From IMG/VR virus record IMGVR_UViG_3300027985_000682, positions 1-23,750 of that record: DNA of 23,750 nt; one strand, given 5' to 3'. This stretch comes from a virus. The notes under the pieces are model-generated. The model was not told where the DNA came from, did not search any database, and worked only from the letters and a program-made list of their open reading frames with translations. The translations under genes were made by a program, and so were the position numbers. Below, in pieces: positions 1 through 7,474 of this stretch. The number at the start of each line of letters is the position of its first letter. The first letter of the stretch is position 1.

Positions 1-17
1 GTGGTTAGACTGGACAT
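1..17. repeat. 17-bp direct repeat of the capsid gene start (first copy)
   Basis: GTGGTTAGACTGGACAT at 1-17 is identical to 5117-5133, where it codes for the first residues (MSSLTT) of the capsid protein. Here it also reads MSSLTT in frame within the probable tape measure gene. The copy is cut by the window edge, so it may be longer. Confidence 0.8.
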
Positions 18-890
18 CTGCTGCCCCGTTAGATTAACTTGACCAGCGGGTATAAACTGCCCTCGGCTCCCTCTCCTCCCGACGTAAATTCCTGTTGGGG
101 TAAGAGGCATTCCCGTCGACGCAAGCCCTCGCATCGTGGTGGCCTCCTGCTCCCATGTAGGCTGTGGGTATTGAACTGCTCCTACCGGTACTCTAAGTTC
201 TCCCATATCGTCAACAAGCGTGTCGAGAGATGCAGTTGGCCCTGTTGGAGTTATCGCTCTTTGATCCGATTTTAATCCACCGAGTATACCTGACTGCGTG
301 AGAAATGGCATGCTGAAACGCATACCTCCACCAAGTCGCGGTATCGCTTGCTTAACACCTGTCCAGGTTGAGGAGAGTGCATTGCCTATAAAGTCTGGAT
401 CGGCATTCTCTCTACGCTTGGATTGAGTTGCTACAAAGGAGCCAATCTGTGGGCGTAAAGCATCAACCATGATGTTTTCCACGTCACCGATTGTTCTCGC
501 GTTTTGAAGTCTGACTAGGCCAGCCTTGTATCTGGGGTCTTCATTCTGGAAAGCTGCCTGTCCAAACTCTGATGTAGTAAGTCTGTCCAACCCACTAGCA
601 AAACTCGGAGGTAATGGAGATGATCGAACAGTGCCGAGGAAACTGCCGCTCGACGATTGAGATAGTGCTCTTTGGATAGCAGATTGTCCACCACCGGACA
701 AGAAATCCTTATAGGCACTCTCGACATCCTGATAGCCTCCAGGCTGTCCAATGCCATACATTCCCCCATATCGATTTTGGAACCTTGTTCGGTAAATATC
801 AGATAGCATCGTGGCCGCATAATCTAAATACGGCTCACGAATGTAGTTGGTTCCTGCTATATAATCATTGATGATGTCTTCAAATGCCAT
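1..890 (-). CDS. Probable tape measure protein, N-terminal 296 residues (runs off the window)
   Basis: An open minus-strand frame begins at ATG 890-888 (protein start MAFEDIINDYIAG) and has no stop down to base 1, so the C-terminus lies outside the window. An AAAGGG stretch 5-10 nt upstream can serve as the ribosome site. The visible part is polar and rich in Gly, Ser, Gln and Thr, with no clear membrane segment. I recognise no domain. The call rests on synteny: in siphoviruses the tape measure gene directly follows the frameshifted tail assembly chaperone pair, and here it starts 37 nt after the GT stop. In that role it would set tail length and thread the tail tube during assembly. It could instead be another tail or tip protein; the full length, expected to be long and helical, would decide. 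Confidence 0.5.
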   Translation of the reverse strand, partial: MAFEDIINDYIAGTNYIREPYLDYAATMLSDIYRTRFQNRYGGMYGIGQPGGYQDVESAYKDFLSGGGQSAIQRALSQSSSGSFLGTVRSSPLPPSFASGLDRLTTSEFGQAAFQNEDPRYKAGLVRLQNARTIGDVENIMVDALRPQIGSFVATQSKRRENADPDFIGNALSSTWTGVKQAIPRLGGGMRFSMPFLTQSGILGGLKSDQRAITPTGPTASLDTLVDDMGELRVPVGAVQYPQPTWEQEATTMRGLASTGMPLTPTGIYVGRRGSRGQFIPAGQVNLTGQQMSSLT

Positions 891-903
891 CTGACCCTTT
901 CGG

Positions 904-941
904 GGAGGGATCAGGTGGGAGGCGCGTCACCTGATCCCTCC
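904..941 (-). promoter_or_regulatory. 14-bp perfect hairpin between GT stop and tape measure start
   Basis: GGAGGGATCAGGTG at 904-917 is the exact reverse complement of 928-941, with a 10-nt loop. The GT stop codon (927-929) sits at the loop/stem boundary. No T-run follows on the minus strand, so it is not a classical intrinsic terminator. It may be an RNA processing or stability element, or may tune expression of the tape measure gene relative to the abundant tail tube. Confidence 0.6.
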
Positions 942-1615
942 TGTAGCGTCAAAGTCCTGAAGCATGGCCTTCTGGGCATTGAGCGCCACTTCTTGTGCTT
1001 TTTTTGTAAATTTGATAATCATACTAAATAATTTTGGTTCATCTAGTGGATTTTCAACAATATGCCTGTTGGTTTTTATACATACTAAAGCCAGATCAAT
1101 GATACCGGCGTCAAACCTCTGTGCGCTGCCCTGTAGTACAAAGTCAGTTATCGCCTCCTCGATCTCAACCCAGAATGGTTCCTGATCGACGGTTCGCTTC
1201 AGATGAATGTCGCCTAGCTTGCGTTTGGGTCTTCTGGCCCCCAGTGAGGATAGGATTGTCCTACCGCCCTCCAGATTTCCATAAACATAGCTCTCGGCAT
1301 CTCTCGTAAAACTTCCTCGATCTTCTCGATTGTAGCGTCGTCATCGAGGATCGGAGAAGGGTCATCTGCGTCTTTGGGGATATTTGTCCCGTCAAAGCAT
1401 AAAGCCACCTCCCTGAACCCAATTTCCAGGTTCGTTGGTGGCATTTCTACCCTACCGGCGGCTGTAGTTACCAACCGCCGATGGAGTAGAAATTTAGACA
1501 TCTCGAGTTCCATGCCAATTGTTACGGGTTTGATTTTCCACCACCAGTCATTCTCCAGGTCGAACTCGTGAATGACCGATGATACAACTGCATATTTTCC
1601 GAATAGCGAGCTCAT
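927..1615 (-). CDS. Tail assembly chaperone GT, -1 frameshift product (229 aa)
   Basis: This is the long product made when ribosomes slip back one base at C CCA AAC (1223-1229). The -1 frame then reads RKLGDIHLKRTVDQEPFWVE and stays open to TGA at 927-929, giving 100 codons with no start codon or ribosome site of its own. Total length after slipping is 229 residues. In lambda-like phages the G and GT proteins coat the tape measure and recruit tail tube subunits; GT is made at a few percent of G. The position between tail tube and tape measure fits this exactly. The sequence shows the slippery site and the open frame; the chaperone role is inferred from synteny. Confidence 0.8.
1214..1615 (-). 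CDS. Tail assembly chaperone G (133 aa)
   Basis: Zero-frame product of the chaperone pair, ending at TAG 1214-1216 just after the slippery site. I chose ATG 1615-1613 (MSSLFGKYAVVSS) because AAAGGAGG lies just upstream; a longer upstream reading to 1708 runs into the tail tube gene and has no ribosome site. The protein is acidic, with an N-terminal beta-like half (MSKFLLHRR, EIGFREVALCFDG) and a helical C-terminal half (ATIEKIEEVLREMPRAMFMEIWRAV). That layout is typical of tail chaperones, which bind the tape measure during tail assembly and are absent from the finished virion. I see no named family motif; function is inferred from position and the frameshift. Confidence 0.75.
   Translation of the reverse strand: MSSLFGKYAVVSSVIHEFDLENDWWWKIKPVTIGMELEMSKFLLHRRLVTTAAGRVEMPPTNLEIGFREVALCFDGTNIPKDADDPSPILDDDATIEKIEEVLREMPRAMFMEIWRAVGQSYPHWGPEDPNAS
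1223..1229 (-). promoter_or_regulatory. Programmed -1 frameshift site, C CCA AAC
   Basis: On the minus strand the reading is GAC CCA AAC GCA AGC TAG. The heptamer C CCA AAC fits X XXY YYZ with X=C, Y=A, Z=C, so both tRNAs can re-pair as CCC AAA. The zero frame stops 9 nt later, while the -1 frame continues for about 98 more codons. No strong downstream pseudoknot was identified by eye. Confidence 0.85.
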
Positions 1616-1634
1616 AGCGCCTCCTTTATAAACC

Positions 1635-2681
1635 TTATGCGTCGTAATCGGTGCTGTCAGTATTGACCAGGGTCGCCACAACGGGATCACCAGCGGTCGG
1701 GTCAGCAATAACGGTTCCAGTCAGTACATAGGTCAACTGACGGCCTGCGGAGATGTCCACAGGAGTTGCTTGCCAGACCACGTTCGCGGTGCCAGATGCC
1801 TGGTTATCGCCGTTCGCGGTGACGATCAAGCTGTACGGGGTAGCCGGTGCCGCGTCACGATCCGATTGGAACTCAACGCGAATATCAGCTTCCCGAAGCA
1901 TGTCCACAACCCACGCAGTCCCACCAGCGGGATCATAAGCGACTTTCGTGTACAGCGTTGTGTCGGTGATCTTCACCAAGAACTGGAAGGTCACGCTTCG
2001 CTGATTGATGTCGAAGTCATCCGGCGAGTAGGAGCCAGCGATCCACTGCTGATCCATCGGGACAGCCAAACCGAAGTTTACGCTCCCCTGAAGAACCTTG
2101 ATCGCGGTCGAGGTTGGAACTTCAAAGTAAGAAACAGGTGTCAGGAACTGCGGCCCACCATCAAGATAGGTCGCTGGTGCCCAAGAGCCCATTGATGCGG
2201 CTTTCTTGGGTAAACCGCCCATAATCTGGCATGTTGCACGGACAAAGTCCGGCGAACGCCAGTTTAGGGATAACCCTGCGATACGAGCATCCTGGTAGAT
2301 TTCACCATGGATGTTCCCAATGCCCATACGCATTGTGTAGTAGGGTGCCGAGAACTGGTCTGCACCCATTTTGATTGCGTGGCTATAATCTGGCCCCGAG
2401 CCCGTTACTGTGTCCGTACCCAATGCCGCGGTCAGCATGTGACCAAGGATGGTAGGACGCGGAATGAACTCAAAGCCGCCACCGGACATAACGCCCACTT
2501 TCACCATGTCACGGAGTAGAGCTCCGCCGCCTACTTCCTGATCTAGGGGTAGGACGATGGGTTGTGGCCCACCAGACCCTCTATTGAAGAGGAAGTAGGT
2601 GAAAGACGCGTCAGTGGTGTTCTCTGTCCCTTTACCGGTCTGTTTAGCCAGACCGATTACTGAACTTTCACTAGCGGTCAT
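1635..2681 (-). CDS. Tail tube (major tail) protein
   Basis: A 348-residue beta-rich protein, starting at ATG 2681-2679 with AGGAG 8-12 nt upstream. Early residues (ESSVIGLAKQTGKGTENT) match the usual opening of siphovirus tail tube proteins, which begin with an extended arm that contacts the next hexamer ring. The middle has alternating short strands (PYYTMRMGIGNIHGEIYQDARI, GLSLNWRS). The last ~80 residues (YSLIVTANGDNQASG...VVATLVNT) look like an added Ig-like C-terminal domain, common on tail tubes and exposed at the tail surface. It overlaps the upstream gene by ATGA and precedes the chaperone pair, the standard order. It should polymerise around the tape measure to form the tail. Family membership is by sequence look and synteny. 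Confidence 0.8.
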   Translation of the reverse strand: MTASESSVIGLAKQTGKGTENTTDASFTYFLFNRGSGGPQPIVLPLDQEVGGGALLRDMVKVGVMSGGGFEFIPRPTILGHMLTAALGTDTVTGSGPDYSHAIKMGADQFSAPYYTMRMGIGNIHGEIYQDARIAGLSLNWRSPDFVRATCQIMGGLPKKAASMGSWAPATYLDGGPQFLTPVSYFEVPTSTAIKVLQGSVNFGLAVPMDQQWIAGSYSPDDFDINQRSVTFQFLVKITDTTLYTKVAYDPAGGTAWVVDMLREADIRVEFQSDRDAAPATPYSLIVTANGDNQASGTANVVWQATPVDISAGRQLTYVLTGTVIADPTAGDPVVATLVNTDSTDYDA

Positions 2682-3226
2682 GTGTTTGTACTCCTGGTTG
2701 TCAAGAGCTCGAAGCGGATTTTTACCTGGAAGTCATACTGGTCAGGGGGGCCGCCACTTTGCACTTGTTCACTTTCGATATTATCGCTGAAGACACCTCT
2801 GGAAATATACTCGTTAGTTTCTTCATCAACGATTTCATTCCAGTCTGTCGTCAGCAGTTTGGTTTCTATCCTAGACCGTACCGTCGACGCAACCAGCCGC
2901 GCCGTGTGGAGATCGTACTGCTTATTCGTGAAGAGGCAACGAACCTTTACGGTGAAACGCCGACGCCACGTAATTGAACCACCACACTCGACCTCGTAGA
3001 CTTCATCGAGCCATGTTTTCGCTGACATGCTCTTTCCGCCATAAACTGTATCGGGGTCATTCTCATGTAGAGTAACCGAAATCACAGCCACGTCGGGATC
3101 AGGATCACCCTGGAGGGGCCCAATCTTAACTATGCCAGCTCTGGCTTTGTCATCTAAGGGCGCACTGGTTATCAATGCGTCCTCGAGGTTTTCTTGTAAA
3201 TGGTCAAGTATTACGTCGTGTATCAT
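2678..3226 (-). CDS. Tail completion / tail terminator-like protein
   Basis: A 182-residue protein that opens with an amphipathic helix (MIHDVILDHLQENLEDALI), followed by beta strands such as DVAVISVTLHEND, RRRFTVKVRCLF and YDFQVKIRFELL. Helix first, then a mixed sheet, is the usual form of the tail terminator that caps the tail tube and docks to the head. It overlaps both neighbours by ATGA (3223-3226 and 2678-2681), so translation is coupled between adaptor and tail tube. In siphovirus maps this slot between head-tail adaptor and tube is filled by head closure and tail completion proteins. I see no catalytic motif. Exact identity (closure versus terminator) is uncertain. Confidence 0.55.
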   Translation of the reverse strand: MIHDVILDHLQENLEDALITSAPLDDKARAGIVKIGPLQGDPDPDVAVISVTLHENDPDTVYGGKSMSAKTWLDEVYEVECGGSITWRRRFTVKVRCLFTNKQYDLHTARLVASTVRSRIETKLLTTDWNEIVDEETNEYISRGVFSDNIESEQVQSGGPPDQYDFQVKIRFELLTTRSTNT

Positions 3227-3849
3227 CGCTTTTGCAGGAAGACAGTGCCTCCACCTCTCCTCTCGGCGATTTTGTTATAGTAATCGCGCATAACCTGATT
3301 GGTCTCTGGTAGCAGTGGATTGTCATCTCTGTCACCACTGCCTAACTTAAAGCGATCCAGGTTGGACTGGGCCGAGCGTATTTGCTCTATCGCTTTTCCC
3401 TTTATGTACAAGCGCAACAGCTCCTCATCCATCTCGGGTATTGTAATCGCAAACGATGTATCAGTAGCCGAGGATGGAACTGGATGCATGGCCTCGTAGT
3501 TGAGGTAGGCATCTCCAGTGGGGGAGGCGTCTAGGTACAACCTCCCCCCTGAGATGTAGTAGCGTGTAGGATAGGTCTCGCTTTGAGGCGGACGCTCGAA
3601 ACGCCTGTCCAGGTAACGACCCGCTGGATACTCAACGGATATAACCTCAAGGAAGTCGCTCGGTAGTGCATACGAGCCTGAATTTAGCGTGAGTTGCTCT
3701 GAGTACTTCATTTGGGGGAAGTTCAGAGAGTAGTCGCGTATAGCATCTTTAGCCCAGAGATACAGAGCGGCATCAGACCACCGTTTAGTGGCCGCTTCAT
3801 CCTTGAGGTCTACACGTATATCAGCAAGCAACGTTGCCCAGGTAGACAT
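3223..3849 (-). CDS. Head-tail adaptor (connector) protein
   Basis: A 208-residue protein directly downstream of the capsid gene. The N-terminus (MSTWATLLADIRVDLKDEAA) and the pattern W-x-A-x-L-x-W-A-x-x-A-I-R-D, followed by YALPSDFLEVISVEYPAG and ..RYYISGGRLYLDASP.., closely resemble phage adaptor proteins of the SU10/gp6-like type. In those, N-terminal helices are followed by a beta insertion and C-terminal helices (MDEELLRLYIKGKAIEQIRSA). These proteins form a ring under the portal that completes the packaged head. It ends in a basic tail (AERRGGGTVFLQKR). The start at 3849 is 3 nt past the capsid stop and lacks a strong SD, so it is probably coupled to capsid translation. Confidence 0.7.
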   Translation of the reverse strand: MSTWATLLADIRVDLKDEAATKRWSDAALYLWAKDAIRDYSLNFPQMKYSEQLTLNSGSYALPSDFLEVISVEYPAGRYLDRRFERPPQSETYPTRYYISGGRLYLDASPTGDAYLNYEAMHPVPSSATDTSFAITIPEMDEELLRLYIKGKAIEQIRSAQSNLDRFKLGSGDRDDNPLLPETNQVMRDYYNKIAERRGGGTVFLQKR

Positions 3850-3852
3850 TAT

Positions 3853-5133
3853 TTAGTCCGTAGAGCCTGCGGTCAAAAGCACTTCGACGAACTCGGGGCG
3901 GAACATCTGGAATTTCAAGAAGCCACGCCATCCGATACGATTTAACATCATAAGGTCGTCGTACTTCGGTGGCAAGATTGGGTGTGGGCGCTCGCCAACA
4001 CCTTCGACAACGGACGGGCCGCCGTGGAAGATAGAGGCGTGCAGATCACGGCCAAGTGTTACCCAGTCATTGTCAGCATGCGGTTTCAGCAGTGGCTTGT
4101 CAAAGACCAGGCGGTTATTGCCAGCATCGATCTCAACCACTCGACGAACCTCGATGCTACCGTCGCTCTCCACTGGGGGAGTGCCGGACGCATGAGCGTT
4201 TTGATCGGAGATGGTCACGTAGTCGCCTACGGAGATGCCGGTTTCGTCATCTACGGTAACGTAGCGAGTAGAAGTTGACTGACCAACTGTGTACACATTG
4301 TCCACAGTCTGCTTGGCACCCTGACCGGCCACAGTAGCGCCATTCAGCGCAGTCTGGACGGTCACAGTACCCATATTGTGCAACTTCAGCCGGTTGGAAC
4401 GAACCCAACGAACGCCTGCCCACGTTCCGGCCTCGCCGTTGAACTTGCGGACGGAGCCAGCATACTCGTTGACTTCCAGCCACTTGCTGTTGGGGTTGGT
4501 GCGGATGTCTTTGATGACACGTGGGGTCGTAGTGCACACGATCTGGGGTGCGGCTCCGTCTTCCGAGCGGAAGACGCCAGGGATGTCATTTTCCTCGAGG
4601 TGAACACGGATGGTTTCCGCGATGTCGGGGTCAAAGTAATCCGTAGCGCCGATGGAGGTGCGAGCACCAGCACCGGTCAGAACGCCAGAGATCAGTGCAA
4701 AAACGTTGGGGTGGGTCAGGAACGCATTACGAGCCAGGATGTCGAGATAATCGGTTTGGTTTTGGCCGATTTTGTCTTTGACCAGGCCGCGGATGTCGCC
4801 CCGCTTGATGTATTGAACGATCTGGTTGTAGTCAGAGAATTTCAGGATGTCTCCATGAATTTCTAACTGAATACGAACCGTTCGGCTATCCAGGTATGCA
4901 CCAGGAAGCCAGATACCGGTCTCGGCCAGAGCGTTGATGTTTGGATCGGTGTCGTACACTTCCGAGAAGACCACAACGCCACTGTCTGCGGCGGCAAAGT
5001 CCTCTTTCAGACTTGTGTAAGGCACCAAAATGGATTTGGTGCGGAGTGTCTCCATCAACTGGAGAGCGTAATAATCACGCTGCCAATCGGGTAAGGTTGA
5101 AGACCACATTGCACCAGTGGTTAGACTGGACAT
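3853..5133 (-). CDS. Major capsid protein
   Basis: A 426-residue protein. The start at ATG 5133-5131 has GAGG 6-9 nt upstream, just after the scaffold stop. It lies between scaffold and adaptor, the expected capsid slot. Residues ~90-200 (IHGDILKFSDYNQIVQYIKRGDIRGLVKDKIGQN...) give a long spine-like helix and ...TDYLDILARNAFLTHP. The ending, WRGFLKFQMFRPEFVEVLLTA, resembles the C-terminal P-domain strand of HK97-fold proteins of the N4 gp56/SU10 class. A beta-rich insertion at ~265-360 (TVTVQTALNG...VGQSTSTRYVTVDDETGISVGDYVTI) is probably a surface domain. No maturation protease gene is visible nearby, which fits a scaffold that exits intact. Capsid identity is well supported; the subfamily is tentative. 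Confidence 0.85.
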   Translation of the reverse strand: MSSLTTGAMWSSTLPDWQRDYYALQLMETLRTKSILVPYTSLKEDFAAADSGVVVFSEVYDTDPNINALAETGIWLPGAYLDSRTVRIQLEIHGDILKFSDYNQIVQYIKRGDIRGLVKDKIGQNQTDYLDILARNAFLTHPNVFALISGVLTGAGARTSIGATDYFDPDIAETIRVHLEENDIPGVFRSEDGAAPQIVCTTTPRVIKDIRTNPNSKWLEVNEYAGSVRKFNGEAGTWAGVRWVRSNRLKLHNMGTVTVQTALNGATVAGQGAKQTVDNVYTVGQSTSTRYVTVDDETGISVGDYVTISDQNAHASGTPPVESDGSIEVRRVVEIDAGNNRLVFDKPLLKPHADNDWVTLGRDLHASIFHGGPSVVEGVGERPHPILPPKYDDLMMLNRIGWRGFLKFQMFRPEFVEVLLTAGSTD

Positions 5134-5141
5134 TTTTTACC

Positions 5142-5792
5142 TCACTGTTTGTTTTGAGCGGCCAGGAACTCGTACATACGATCCATAGCTTGCGCTCTTT
5201 CTGGTGAGCCTATCGGTAATCCATTGATGTGTGTTTCCCATGCCTCATAAGATTGAGGCTGTGCGACAGTTTCGTTGACACTATTGGGTAATGGCACGAC
5301 GCCAGACAAGAGAATTTGTTCTCTCTGTTTTACTAGGTTATCGGCCCAAGTGGCCATTTCTGTCATTGTTGACTTGAGTTTTTCTGGATCATCCATATTA
5401 GGAATGTTATCCAGTATTGGCAAAAGTTCAGGTCGCCCAAGTTCCTTGGCAACTTTCAACTTGTTTTCGAGGGCACGCAGCCTTAAGAGCTCTTGTGCTG
5501 ACTGAGTTTGGGCCTCCGTCAGGCTCTGTAATTGGTTGTCTTTTTGCAGTAGAGCGTTCTCGAATTCGTTCGCCTTGGTGCCCAGTTGCGTTTGCAATTG
5601 CTCTAGTTGTGAGTTTTGCTCGGCAAGCTGTGCCGCGATATTCTTTCGAGCTTCCACTGCCTCTTGTAGGGCTGCCTGCTGACCTTTGTAGCGAGCTTCC
5701 CAGTCAACAGGTGGTGTTGTTCCGGTACCAGTCTGCTGAACAGGGGGATTTGTTTCGGGGGTTCCTAGCTGTTCAGGGGCTTTGTCCGTCAT
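5142..5792 (-). CDS. Capsid scaffolding protein
   Basis: A 216-residue protein with a low-complexity Pro/Thr/Gln-rich N-terminus (residues 1-28). A long coiled coil at about 33-120 (EAVEARKNIAAQLAEQNSQLEQ onwards) is followed by a helical C-terminus that includes MDRMYEFLAAQ. That architecture, directly upstream of the major capsid gene, is the hallmark of phage scaffolds, which line the procapsid and leave before or during packaging. The start at 5792 has AAAGGAG on the minus strand 7-13 nt before it. A copy of the dispersed GTCGACGCAA motif (5813-5822) lies in the short gap upstream. Sequence alone cannot show whether a protease is fused; no Ser or Asp protease motif is visible. Confidence 0.8.
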   Translation of the reverse strand: MTDKAPEQLGTPETNPPVQQTGTGTTPPVDWEARYKGQQAALQEAVEARKNIAAQLAEQNSQLEQLQTQLGTKANEFENALLQKDNQLQSLTEAQTQSAQELLRLRALENKLKVAKELGRPELLPILDNIPNMDDPEKLKSTMTEMATWADNLVKQREQILLSGVVPLPNSVNETVAQPQSYEAWETHINGLPIGSPERAQAMDRMYEFLAAQNKQ

Positions 5793-5825
5793 TATTATAC
5801 TCCTTTATATTCGTCGACGCAAGTA

Positions 5826-6068
5826 TTAACTGGCTGGCATGAGGCCTGCGGCCGTGAGAGCCGCCAGCAATGCATCAACCTTATCCGAAATTGCTTGAAC
5901 TTCCCCAACGGATGGGCCGGAGATGGTTTGGTCAAGCAATGGAATGTTTGCAGCAATACCGTGATTAGCTACCACGGAACTCAGGACGGCGCTGACCATA
6001 TCCTTCTGATCTTCTCGGACGCCAGCGGCCTGTTGGGCTGCACTAATTTGGGATGCGTTGAGTGGCAT
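5826..6068 (-). CDS. Small hypothetical protein (80 aa)
   Basis: An 80-residue Ala-rich protein with a strong ribosome site (GGAGGAAC) before ATG 6068-6066. The sequence is mostly helical (SQISAAQQAAGVREDQKDMVSAVLSSVV; VGEVQAISDKVDALLAALTAAG), with a short hydrophobic middle (HGIAANIPLLDQTI). No cysteine and no membrane helix. It overlaps the upstream gene by 26 nt and precedes scaffold and capsid, so a small virion or assembly role is plausible, but I do not recognise a family. Confidence 0.6.
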   Translation of the reverse strand: MPLNASQISAAQQAAGVREDQKDMVSAVLSSVVANHGIAANIPLLDQTISGPSVGEVQAISDKVDALLAALTAAGLMPAS

Positions 6069-6435
6069 CTTGTTCCTCCTCGATCATGAAACTTATCGTA
6101 TTCAACTCCGCCGGAGTGATCGTTAAGTTTGATCCGAAGTCCGATAATTTCAGTTTTCCAACTGGAACATCGAACATTTCTAATAGAGCCTCATCTACAA
6201 CTTTTTGATGTTTCTCTATCATCTCGGGTGGTGGCATTTCGCCTTCCTCGAGGTCTTCAAAACCACATGCCTTTCGACTTCCGGTTATGATACCTTCAAT
6301 CTTGGGGGCCGCAGTTTTGTTGTAAACTTCCGTAATCTTGCCGAAGTTGTACGCTGCCCTAGGGGGCATCCGCTCGGCCATGAGCCTTGATAGAACAGGT
6401 GCCGCGGCAAGCCATTGTCGTAATGTCGCTTCCAT
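6043..6435 (-). CDS. DUF1617-like small phage protein (130 aa)
   Basis: A 130-residue protein with a good ribosome site (GGAGG, spacing 8) before ATG 6435-6433. Its pattern is one I recognise from many phage proteins, including DUF1617-type entries. A leading helix LRQWLAAAPVLSRLMAERMPPRAAYNFGKI is followed by a central helical segment. A pattern of E-x-L-L-E-M-F-D-V-P-V and 'KLKLSDF...LTITPAELNTISFMIEEE' closes it. Function is unknown; members often sit close to tail-fibre or structural genes. Here it follows the metallophosphoesterase and precedes the scaffold block. The family assignment is from memory of the pattern and is moderate. Confidence 0.6.
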   Translation of the reverse strand: MEATLRQWLAAAPVLSRLMAERMPPRAAYNFGKITEVYNKTAAPKIEGIITGSRKACGFEDLEEGEMPPPEMIEKHQKVVDEALLEMFDVPVGKLKLSDFGSNLTITPAELNTISFMIEEEQDATQRIPN

Positions 6436-6437
6436 TT

Positions 6438-7190
6438 TTACGCCTCCGTATACTCCTTACCTCTCCATACAGCCGTTTTTTTATTGCTAGTTGTATGAAT
6501 TGGTATTGGTTCAATAGATAGATGATTTCTATCTACATCTATCAACACGATCCCTTGTTGCCAGTTAGGATTATCCATGTATTCTGGATTTAGTGTGCAG
6601 AGGCAAAATGCTTCCTGGCCAATTACCAGGCCGTGTCGCGTTGTCGCGTATACCGTTCCGCCTCTGTGTGTATGTCCAGCGACCACAGAAATTGAGTAAT
6701 GCTCTTTTTCAAGTTCTGCTTTGGCCGTATAGGCTGAGTTCTTTCTGACATAGGAGCCGTGTTTTAGTACTACTTTATTGTAAAGGTTCAGTTCCTTGCT
6801 TCCAGCCTCGCTCCAGTAAATATCGAACTTGAATAGTTCAAGTATGTTCTGGAGTTTCAGTACCTCGAGGTCTGAAATTTCTGGGTGGTTCCAGATGTAT
6901 CTCCTGAGCCGATCTTCGTGATTTCCTATGAGAAAGTATCCGTGTGCATTTGGGGCCGCATCCATCCACTCTCTCTGACCGGCTTGCCACTTATTTATTT
7001 CATTTTGAAGGTTCGTTCCTTTCATGCGCGCTGGATTTTTACTGTACTTTGAAATACTGTAAAAATCCATTCCGTCCGACCCTGCTATCCTCACATGAGG
7101 GTCAAAGTCTTGTACAATCTGCAATGCTACAGATCGGGCTCGCTCATCCTGAAAAGGATAGTGCTCATCGGTTGGGAAGGCAACTCTCAT
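6438..7190 (-). CDS. Calcineurin-like metallophosphoesterase
   Basis: A 250-residue protein with the full motif set of the calcineurin-like phosphoesterase family: D8-x-H10 (TDEHYP), D39/D42 in GSDGMDF, N90-H91 in GNHEDR, H144 in KHGSY, and H173-x-H175 in GHTHRG. These residues bind two metal ions and hydrolyse phosphomonoesters or diesters. The second motif reads G-S-D-G-M-D instead of the more common G-D-x-x-D, a one-residue variation. It overlaps the previous gene by one base (TAATG), so it is probably translated by re-initiation. Phages carry such enzymes for nucleic-acid end trimming or nucleotide turnover. Its place inside the structural block is odd, and the substrate cannot be told from sequence. 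Confidence 0.85.
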   Translation of the reverse strand: MRVAFPTDEHYPFQDERARSVALQIVQDFDPHVRIAGSDGMDFYSISKYSKNPARMKGTNLQNEINKWQAGQREWMDAAPNAHGYFLIGNHEDRLRRYIWNHPEISDLEVLKLQNILELFKFDIYWSEAGSKELNLYNKVVLKHGSYVRKNSAYTAKAELEKEHYSISVVAGHTHRGGTVYATTRHGLVIGQEAFCLCTLNPEYMDNPNWQQGIVLIDVDRNHLSIEPIPIHTTSNKKTAVWRGKEYTEA

Positions 7191-7465
7191 TAGTTCAGAA
7201 TGAGTATAGCCCAGGCCACGCCTTCGCCAGTAGTTCCATCGATCATAATATCAGCAAGATCGCGGACGTACTCATATCTTATCTCTTGGTTGGCGCTTAG
7301 TGGGTACCCATTCGTACTATCAACATCCCCGCCAGTATTTCCAACATACATTGGATTACTGTTTCCAGGGAGTGCCTTTACAAGCAGTGGGCCATCTACG
7401 CGACCAGCACCAAGTGGTTCTGCTGTACCGCCAACTGCCATTGTATTTTGTCCAGTAATAGGCAT
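7190..7465 (-). CDS. Small virion-associated beta protein (91 aa)
   Basis: A 91-residue protein with AGGAG 7 nt before ATG 7465-7463. The sequence (TAEPLGAG..LLVKALPGNSNPMYVGNTGG...STNGYPLSANQEIRYEYVRDLADIMI) resembles a small beta-sandwich type common in phage genomes near fibres, with the pattern 'vkA..gN...YVGn...stGy.L.a.e...y'. These are thought to be decoration or fibre-associated proteins. It follows the BppU-like gene by 9 nt and is read with the fibre module. No catalytic residues are visible. The exact role is unknown. Confidence 0.6.
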   Translation of the reverse strand: MPITGQNTMAVGGTAEPLGAGRVDGPLLVKALPGNSNPMYVGNTGGDVDSTNGYPLSANQEIRYEYVRDLADIMIDGTTGEGVAWAILILN

Positions 7466-7474
7466 TTTCTACTC

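Noticed and set aside
515-820. A 101-residue minus-strand frame
   Set aside because: It lies inside the partial tape measure gene in another frame, has no SD, and its product looks random, while the main frame is open for all 890 nt.
999-1010. Second slippery site (run of A on the minus strand) inside the T frame
   Set aside because: It lies far into the -1 frame, and slipping there leads to no useful extension. It is simply Lys-Lys coding.
4247-4866. Open frames on both strands over the capsid gene
   Set aside because: They are shadows of the 426-residue capsid gene. They lack ribosome sites and have skewed, low-complexity composition.
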